Positions 50,642-55,790 of a stretch of 55,790 bases of DNA are shown here, one piece after another. The stretch is from Paracoccaceae bacterium (lineage in GTDB: Bacteria; Pseudomonadota; Alphaproteobacteria; Rhodobacterales; Rhodobacteraceae): positions 1-55,790 of the forward strand of contig JAIXZY010000029.1 of NCBI GenBank assembly GCA_027489355.1, in the 5' to 3' direction. Below the pieces are notes generated by a model. The model had not been told where the DNA came from, did no database searches, and worked only from the letters and a program-made list of their open reading frames with translations. The translations under genes and the position numbers were made by a program. The stretch's first letter is position 1, and every line of letters starts with the position of its first letter.

Positions 50642-52831
50642 ATGCCCGACTTCACCATGACCACCGACGCCGACGGCGTCGCCACTATCACCTGGGACGT
50701 TCCGTCGAAGTCGATGAACGTCATGTCGACCGAGGCGTTCATGGTGCTGAACGGCCTTGTCGACCAGGCGCTGGCGGATGGGTCGGTGAAGGGGGTGATC
50801 ATCACCTCGGGCAAGAAGGACTTTGCCGGGGGCATGGACCTGAACGTCATCGCCCAGATGCGGGCCGGGGGCGCCGGGGCGATCTTCGATGGTGTGATGC
50901 AGATGCACCAGGTCCTGCGCAAGATCGAGCGTGCGGGTATGGACCCGAAGACGCTGAAGGGCGGCAAGCCCATCGTGGCCGCCCTGCCGGGGACGGCGCT
51001 GGGGATCGGGCTGGAGCTTCCGCTCTCGTGCCACCGGATCATCGCCGCGGACAATCCGAAGGCGAAGATCGGCCTGCCCGAGATCATGGTCGGCATCTTC
51101 CCCGGCGCGGGCGGAACGACGCGGCTCGTCCGCAAGCTGGGCGCGATGGCCGCCGCACCGTTCCTGTTGGAGGGCAAGCTTTCGTCTCCGAAAGAGGCGA
51201 AGGCCGCCGGGATCATCGACGAGGTCGTTGCGCCCCAGGACCTGTTGAAGCGGGCAAAGGAATGGGTGCTGTCCGCCACGGATGCGGACTTGGTGAAGCC
51301 CTGGGACGCCAAGGGCTACAAGATGCCCGGCGGCGCGCCCTATCATCCGGCAGGGTTCATGACCTTCGTCGGGGCCAGCGCGATGGTGCATGGCAAGACG
51401 ATGGGCGTCTATCCCGCGGCGAAGGCCCTGCTGGCGGCGGTGTATGAGGGCGCGCTGGTGCCGTTCGACACCGCGCTGAAGATCGAGGCGCGGCACTTCA
51501 CCTCGGTCCTGATGAACCCCTCGTCCAGCGCGATGATCCGCAGCCTCTTCATCAACAAGGAGGCGCTGGAAAAGGGCGCGAACCGGCCCAAGGTCGAGGA
51601 CATGGCCGTGAAGAAGCTGGGCGTGATCGGTGCGGGGATGATGGGCGCGGGCATCGCCTATGTCGCCGCCAATGCCGGGATCGAGGTGGTTCTGATCGAC
51701 TCCACGCAGGAAGCGGCGGATCGCGGCAAGGCGCATTCCGAGGGCATCCTCGACAAGGGGATGAAGCGCGGCAAGGTGACGGCGGAGAAGAAGGCCGAGG
51801 TGCTGGGCCGGATCACCGCGACGCCGGAATATGCGGCGCTGGCGGGCGTTGACCTGGTGGTCGAGGCGGTGTTCGAGGACCCGAAGGTGAAGGCCGAGGT
51901 CACGGCGAAGGTCGAGGCGGCGGTGGGTGCTGACTGCATCTATGCGACCAACACCTCCACACTGCCGATCACCGGCTTGGCGGCGGCCAGCAAGCGGCCC
52001 GAGCAATTCATCGGCATCCACTTCTTCAGCCCCGTCGACAAGATGATGCTGGTCGAGATCATCCGCGGCAAGACGACCGGCGACAAGGCGGTGGCCAAGG
52101 CGCTGGATTTCGTGCGGCAGATCCGCAAGACCCCCATCGTCGTCAACGACGCGCGGTTCTTCTACGCCAACCGCTGCATCATCCCCTACATCAACGAAGG
52201 CATCCGCATGGTGGCCGAGGGCGTGGAACCAGCGCTGGTCGAGAATGCCGCGAAGCTGGTGGGGATGCCGCTGGGTCCGCTGCAGCTGGTCGATGAAACC
52301 TCGATCGACCTTGGGGTGAAGATCGCCAAGGCCACCAAGGCGGCGATGGGCAAGGACTACCCCGACGAGGCGGTGGATCATGTCCTGTTCTGGATGGCCG
52401 ACCAGGGGCGGCTCGGCAAGAAGGCCAATGCGGGCTTCTACGCCTATTCCGACAAGGGGGAACGTCTGGGCCTGTGGGAGGGGCTGGAGCAGAAGTACCC
52501 GCTGGACAAGATGCAGCCTTCGCTGGCTGACGTGCAACACCGTCTCCTCTTCGCGCAGGTGCTGGAAGCCGTTCGGGCTCTGGAAGAGGGCGTGTTGACC
52601 GACATCCGCGAGGGCGATGTGGGCGCGATTCTGGGCTGGGGTTTCGCGCCCTGGTCTGGCGGGCCGTTCAGCTGGCTCGACATGATCGGCGCAGGCCGCG
52701 CAGTGGAAATCTGCCGGGGCCTGACGGCGCAGTTCGGGCCACGCTTCCATGCGCCGGCCTTGCTGCGGGAAATGGCCGAGACGGGTCAGACCTTCTATGG
52801 CCGGTTCGCGGGCGAGAAGGCCGCAGCGTAA
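50642..52831 (+). CDS. Multifunctional FadJ/FadB: enoyl-CoA hydratase and 3-hydroxyacyl-CoA dehydrogenase
   Basis: A 729-residue fused enzyme for steps two and three of beta-oxidation. The hydratase part runs to about residue 200: FAGGMDLNVIAQM, GIGLELPLSCHRII and GLPEIMVGIFPGAGGTTR carry the oxyanion hole and both catalytic Glu. The dehydrogenase part starts near residue 322: NAD loop KLGVIGAGMMGAGIAYVAANAG, catalytic His in IGIHFFSPVDKMMLVEII, then the C-terminal helical domains with FYANRCIIPYINEGIRM. A perfect palindrome follows the stop codon. It works with the thiolase at 46272. Confidence 0.95.
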   Translation: MPDFTMTTDADGVATITWDVPSKSMNVMSTEAFMVLNGLVDQALADGSVKGVIITSGKKDFAGGMDLNVIAQMRAGGAGAIFDGVMQMHQVLRKIERAGMDPKTLKGGKPIVAALPGTALGIGLELPLSCHRIIAADNPKAKIGLPEIMVGIFPGAGGTTRLVRKLGAMAAAPFLLEGKLSSPKEAKAAGIIDEVVAPQDLLKRAKEWVLSATDADLVKPWDAKGYKMPGGAPYHPAGFMTFVGASAMVHGKTMGVYPAAKALLAAVYEGALVPFDTALKIEARHFTSVLMNPSSSAMIRSLFINKEALEKGANRPKVEDMAVKKLGVIGAGMMGAGIAYVAANAGIEVVLIDSTQEAADRGKAHSEGILDKGMKRGKVTAEKKAEVLGRITATPEYAALAGVDLVVEAVFEDPKVKAEVTAKVEAAVGADCIYATNTSTLPITGLAAASKRPEQFIGIHFFSPVDKMMLVEIIRGKTTGDKAVAKALDFVRQIRKTPIVVNDARFFYANRCIIPYINEGIRMVAEGVEPALVENAAKLVGMPLGPLQLVDETSIDLGVKIAKATKAAMGKDYPDEAVDHVLFWMADQGRLGKKANAGFYAYSDKGERLGLWEGLEQKYPLDKMQPSLADVQHRLLFAQVLEAVRALEEGVLTDIREGDVGAILGWGFAPWSGGPFSWLDMIGAGRAVEICRGLTAQFGPRFHAPALLREMAETGQTFYGRFAGEKAAA

Positions 52832-52840
52832 AGGGCCAGC

Positions 52841-52868
52841 GTAGGGTGGGCGATATCGCCCACCCTAC
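52841..52868. repeat. Dispersed palindrome, copy 3 (perfect)
   Basis: A perfect 28-base palindrome: GTAGGGTGGGCGAT and its complement meet at GATATC. It lies between the convergent FadJ-type and 2-hydroxyacid dehydrogenase genes and may terminate either transcript. It is the most complete of the three copies in this window. Confidence 0.9.
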
Positions 52869-52876
52869 CCATGCCA

Positions 52877-53836
52877 TCAAGGATTGACGTGGTTCGGCAA
52901 GGGTTGCCCCTCGACCCAGGCAATCAGGTTCGTCACCGCCATCATCCCCATGTTCTCGCGCACCTCCAGGCAGGCGGTGCCGAGATGCGGCAGCAGGGTG
53001 ACGTTCTCCATCGCCATGAGCGCGGCCGGGACCTTCGGCTCGAACTCATAGACATCAAGCCCGGCGCCCGCGATCCGACCTGCCTGCAGCGCGTCGATCA
53101 GCGCCGCCTCGTCCACCACGTCGCCGCGAGAGATGTTCACGAAGATGCCTGAGGGCTTCATCATCCCAAGGACGCTGGCATCGATCAGGTGATAGGTCGC
53201 CTTGCCCCCAGGCACTGCGACCACTACGAAATCCGCCGCCATCGCCTCGTCCATCTCGACCTGCCGTGCTGGCAGACCGGGGTCGGCGACGCGGGAGCGG
53301 TTGTAGAACACCACCTCCATGTCGAAGCCGTAGTGGCAGCGTCGGGCAATCGCCTTGCCGATCCGGCCCATTCCGATCACCCCCAACCGCTTGCCGGTGA
53401 CGTGGGTCCCCAGCATCTGCACCGGCCCCCAGCCGTCCCACTTGCCCGCGCGCAGGATTCGTTCACCCTCGCCCAGGCGGCGCGCGGTCATCAGGATCAG
53501 GGACAGCGCGATGTCGGCCGTCGCATCCGTGACCGCACCGGGAGTATTGGTGACCGCGATGCCCGCCGCCCTGGCGGCCTCGGCGTCGATGTGGTTGTAG
53601 CCCACCCCGAAGTTCGCGAGGATCCTCGCCCGCGGCTGGGGAACATCCGCGAAGACCTCGGCGCGGAAGAGATCGCCCAGCGTCGGCAGAACGGCGTCAT
53701 AGTCGCGAAGCGCGGCTCGCAATTCCTCGGGTGTCAGCACATCCGTCCGGTCGCGGAGGGTCACGTCGAACCTCGCACGCGCGGCGTCGAGAACGCGGTC
53801 GGGCAGGCGGCGTGTGATGAGGAGCTTCTGTTTCAA
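52877..53836 (-). CDS. D-2-hydroxyacid dehydrogenase (glyoxylate/hydroxypyruvate reductase type)
   Basis: A 319-residue NAD(P)-dependent enzyme. NAD loop LGVIGMGRIGKAIARRC, catalytic Arg in FVNISRGDVVDEAAL, Glu in DVYEFEPKVPAAL and His in LLPHLGTACLEVRE. The opening MKQKLLITRRLPDRVLDAA and the long VGYNHIDAEAARAAGIAVTNTPG region fit the GyaR/glycerate dehydrogenase branch. Its start overlaps the CsaA-like gene by four bases. Probably reduces glyoxylate or hydroxypyruvate. Confidence 0.93.
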   Translation of the reverse strand: MKQKLLITRRLPDRVLDAARARFDVTLRDRTDVLTPEELRAALRDYDAVLPTLGDLFRAEVFADVPQPRARILANFGVGYNHIDAEAARAAGIAVTNTPGAVTDATADIALSLILMTARRLGEGERILRAGKWDGWGPVQMLGTHVTGKRLGVIGMGRIGKAIARRCHYGFDMEVVFYNRSRVADPGLPARQVEMDEAMAADFVVVAVPGGKATYHLIDASVLGMMKPSGIFVNISRGDVVDEAALIDALQAGRIAGAGLDVYEFEPKVPAALMAMENVTLLPHLGTACLEVRENMGMMAVTNLIAWVEGQPLPNHVNP

Positions 53837-54168
53837 AAGAGTTTTCCTCCCAGCGGAACCTCGTGGCCGGGTCCGATCAGGACCACTTCACCCTCTGCGT
53901 CGGGCAGGCCAAGGACCAGGACCTCGGACTTGACCGGCCCGATCTGGCGGGGCGGGAAGTTGACGACGCCAAGGACTTGACGGCCGACAAGCTGGTCGAT
54001 GGTGTAGTGCTTGGTGATCTGCGCCGAGGAGCGTCTCTCGCCGATCTCGGGTCCGAAATCGACCCAAAGCTTGTAGGCGGGCTTCCGCGCCTCGGGGAAA
54101 GGTTCGGCGCGGGTGATGCGGCCGACGCGGATGTCGACCTTTTCGAAATCGGCGTAGGTGATGGTCAT
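53833..54168 (-). CDS. tRNA-binding domain protein, CsaA-like
   Basis: A 111-residue OB-fold protein: FEKVDIRVGRITRAEPFPEARKPAYKLWVDFG, SSAQITKHYTIDQLVGRQV and VVNFPPRQIGPVKSEVLVLG are the hallmarks of CsaA/YgjH-type tRNA-binding proteins (the EMAPII/Arc1p module). B. subtilis CsaA has been linked to secretion and tRNA binding. It sits between proC and the hydroxyacid dehydrogenase gene with four-base overlaps on both sides. Confidence 0.9.
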   Translation of the reverse strand: MTITYADFEKVDIRVGRITRAEPFPEARKPAYKLWVDFGPEIGERRSSAQITKHYTIDQLVGRQVLGVVNFPPRQIGPVKSEVLVLGLPDAEGEVVLIGPGHEVPLGGKLF

Positions 54169-54977
54169 TTGCCAAGCTCCCGCCCACGGTCCGCAGCGGC
54201 CTTCACGGCGCGGCGAAGCAGCGCGGGGAAGCCGGTTTCGGGGTCCATCAGCACCCCCAGCGCGGCCGCCGTGGTTCCTCCGGGAGAGGTGACGTTGATC
54301 CGAAGCTGCGCGGCGGTTTCCGGGCTTTGGAACGCCAGTTCCCCAGCCCCGCAGACCGTGGCGCGGGCCAGTTGCATGGCAACGTCGGCGGGCAGGCCCT
54401 CGGCCTCGCCCGCGGCGGCCATCGTCTCGATCAGGTGGAAGACATAAGCGGGACCAGAGCCAGAAACGGCCGTCACCGCATCGATCTGGTCCTCGCCCGT
54501 AAGGTCCACCACCTGACCGACGGCGGCCATCAGGTCACGGGCCAGCGCGAAGTCGGCGTCAGAGACATGCGCGTTCCGGCAAAGCGCGGTGATGCCGCGG
54601 CCCACCATTGCGGGCGTGTTCGGCATGGTGCGGACGATAGGGGTGCGGGTGCCGAGCACCTCTTCGAAGGTGGCGATCTTGGTTCCGGCAGCGATGGAGA
54701 CAAAGAGGGTCGCCCCATTGCCCAGGGCCTGCAACGCGGGCAGCGCCGCGCCCATCATCTGCGGCTTCACCGCCAGCAGCGCCACGGCGGGCGCGGGCGG
54801 GACGCCTTCGTTCAGATGGACCCCGCAGCGGCGCAGCCAGTCGGTCGGGTTGGGCTCGATCACCCAGACCGAAGCCGGAGGCACCCCCGCTGCCAGCCAG
54901 CCGGTCAGCAGCGCCGTTCCCATCTTGCCGCAGCCAAGCAGCACCAGCCCATCCCGGGCCACGCGATCCAAACTCAT
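54165..54977 (-). CDS. proC: Pyrroline-5-carboxylate reductase
   Basis: A 270-residue NAD(P)H enzyme making proline. Dinucleotide loop LVLLGCGKMGTALLTGWL, AVKPQMMGAALPAL, RTMPNTPAMVGRGITALC, and the C-terminal signature DAVTAVSGSGPAYVFHLIETMAAAGEAEGL with FQSPETAAQLRINVTSPGGTTAAAL. All family regions are present in usual order and length. It has a four-base overlap with the CsaA-like gene downstream and is 28 bases after the YbjN-type gene. Confidence 0.96.
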   Translation of the reverse strand: MSLDRVARDGLVLLGCGKMGTALLTGWLAAGVPPASVWVIEPNPTDWLRRCGVHLNEGVPPAPAVALLAVKPQMMGAALPALQALGNGATLFVSIAAGTKIATFEEVLGTRTPIVRTMPNTPAMVGRGITALCRNAHVSDADFALARDLMAAVGQVVDLTGEDQIDAVTAVSGSGPAYVFHLIETMAAAGEAEGLPADVAMQLARATVCGAGELAFQSPETAAQLRINVTSPGGTTAAALGVLMDPETGFPALLRRAVKAAADRGRELGK

Positions 54978-55005
54978 TGGAATTCCCCTTCTTTACCGGG
55001 GAAGG

Positions 55006-55509
55006 TTAGGCGCGGCCGTAAGCCTCGGCAATGGCGACTTTCATCGCTTCGGCCGGGGTCTGGTCGCCCCAGATTGCCAGCTGGAACGCCGGGTAGAACC
55101 GTTCGGCCGCCAGGACCGCACTGGAGATCAGCCGGTCGATCTGTTCGGGTCCTGCCACCTGGCCGCCTGACAGCACCAGTCCATAGCGCCAGACCATCAG
55201 TTTCTGTTCCGCCCACCAGGTAAAGGCGCCGGTCCAGACCATGTCGTTGCAGCGGTTCAAGACGTCGTAGAGCGCGGGAATCTTGTCCTCGGGAGGCTCC
55301 ATCTCGAAGGTGCAGATCAGGCGCAGCGTTTCGTCCTGTTCGGACCAGGCCAGCGTCAGAGAGTAGGTGCGCCATTGACCTTCGACCGCCATCGCGATCT
55401 GGTCGTCGGTGACGCGGTCAAATTCCCAGGCATGGTGTTCGGCCAGGCTTTCGACGATGTCGATGGGATGGAGATCCTCCATCGACGCGTAATCTTCGGA
55501 AAGCGACAT
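55006..55509 (-). CDS. YbjN domain-containing protein
   Basis: A 167-residue cytoplasmic protein. HPIDIVESLAEHHAWEFDRVTDDQIAM, LTLAWSEQDETLRLICTFEME and LYDVLNRCNDMVWTGAFTWW match the YbjN/DUF1790 family of alphaproteobacteria, which has a fold like type III secretion chaperones. It probably heads the proC transcript, 28 bases ahead. Overexpression of YbjN in E. coli has stress-related effects; the exact role is unknown. Confidence 0.88.
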   Translation of the reverse strand: MSLSEDYASMEDLHPIDIVESLAEHHAWEFDRVTDDQIAMAVEGQWRTYSLTLAWSEQDETLRLICTFEMEPPEDKIPALYDVLNRCNDMVWTGAFTWWAEQKLMVWRYGLVLSGGQVAGPEQIDRLISSAVLAAERFYPAFQLAIWGDQTPAEAMKVAIAEAYGRA

Positions 55510-55679
55510 TGCCCGGCCTCATCATGAAGCTTCAGGCGGGCCGCGACCCACAAGAAGCTGGGTGTCTGGCAAGGGTCAGCGTTTGCCCGACGCTTCCCTT
55601 ACTAGATATGGTGTGGCCAAAGCGGAAGCCTGTAAAGCGTTTTCTTGCGAAATAAGCTGTGGAAAAGCCTGAAGGCCGC

Positions 55680-55790
55680 TTACTGCGGATGCTGCTTGCG
55701 GGGCGGGTGCCACCAGCCGTTGCAGTGCGCGCGGCCGTGGCGGAAGAGCAGGTCGTCATCCTCGCCGCCCTTGAAATGCTCGGCGATGAA
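55680..55790 (-). CDS. C-terminal end of an unrecognised gene (partial)
   Basis: Reading in from the right edge, the frame is open for 36 codons to a TAA at 55680-55682: FIAEHFKGGEDDDLLFRHGR then AHCNGWWHPPRKQHPQ. The composition (charged, His/Trp-rich tail) is not what a shadow frame in this DNA looks like. No start is visible, so the gene begins outside the window. A family cannot be named. The 170 bases between this end and the YbjN gene show no other gene. Confidence 0.5.
   Translation of the reverse strand, partial: FIAEHFKGGEDDDLLFRHGRAHCNGWWHPPRKQHPQ

Noticed and set aside
50552-52750. Minus-strand open frame of over 700 codons opposite the FadJ-type gene
   Set aside because: A shadow of the high-GC plus-strand gene; repetitive His/Arg/Leu content and no domain.

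Overview
The window is GC-rich chromosomal DNA from an alphaproteobacterium, most likely the Rhodobacteraceae (Rhodobacter/Paracoccus-like). The reasons are the divergent ccoN/universal-stress-protein pair with FNR-type boxes between them, the Lrp-trxB divergon, the Lgt-MidA-PgeF operon, the BMP-type nucleoside transporter with a purine nucleoside phosphorylase, and many 4-base ATGA/GTGA stop-start overlaps. No rRNA, tRNA, CRISPR array, phage or insertion sequence was seen. No gap between genes exceeds about 300 bases.

Layout. 1-2.1 kb: the 5' part of cbb3 oxidase subunit I (minus strand) and a divergent two-domain universal stress protein, with two FNR-like boxes between them. 2.1-4.7 kb: a type I-secreted serralysin-like RTX metalloprotease and a small exported protein. 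4.8-8.1 kb: a MerR regulator divergent from two PaaI-type thioesterases, a MATE exporter and a second universal stress protein. 8.2-12.2 kb: the EptA/DgkA envelope pair, a small unknown protein, an Nfu-type Fe-S protein with an Irr-like box upstream, TsaB and RimI. 12.3-18.1 kb: a nucleoside ABC importer (its binding-protein gene carries a one-base frameshift) with purine nucleoside phosphorylase. 18.2-24.9 kb: a TauE/SafE permease with its TIGR02186 partner, UbiK, Lgt-MidA-PgeF, and Lrp/TrxB.

25-36.5 kb is a dedicated galactoside catabolic locus. It holds an IclR regulator and UgpC-type ATPase (minus strand) divergent from a binding protein, two permeases, a GH4 glycosidase, an SDR sugar dehydrogenase, DgoK, DgoA, an SMP-30 lactonase and a GH42 beta-galactosidase. 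Together they fit alpha/beta-galactoside uptake, hydrolysis and the De Ley-Doudoroff route to pyruvate and glyceraldehyde 3-phosphate. Galactonate dehydratase is missing, and the SDR lacks its usual catalytic lysine. 36.6-43.1 kb: a GH13 alpha-glucosidase, two MFS carriers, a DUF4424 protein and aspartate-semialdehyde dehydrogenase.

43.3-52.8 kb is a fatty-acid beta-oxidation cluster: MerR regulator, acyl-CoA dehydrogenase, GST, thiolase and a FadJ/FadB-type multifunctional protein. Between thiolase and FadJ lie five small genes in alternating order: three divergent NTF2-like-looking proteins interleaved with a single-cupin and a double-cupin protein. This NTF2-like/cupin array is the best candidate here for an undescribed system. 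52.9-55.8 kb (minus strand): a 2-hydroxyacid dehydrogenase, a CsaA-like tRNA-binding protein, ProC, a YbjN-domain protein and the end of an unrecognised gene.

At gene 3' ends the window carries three copies of a dispersed GGTGGGC/GCCCACC palindrome. A 136-bp GC-rich inverted-repeat element sits inside the nucleoside transporter operon.
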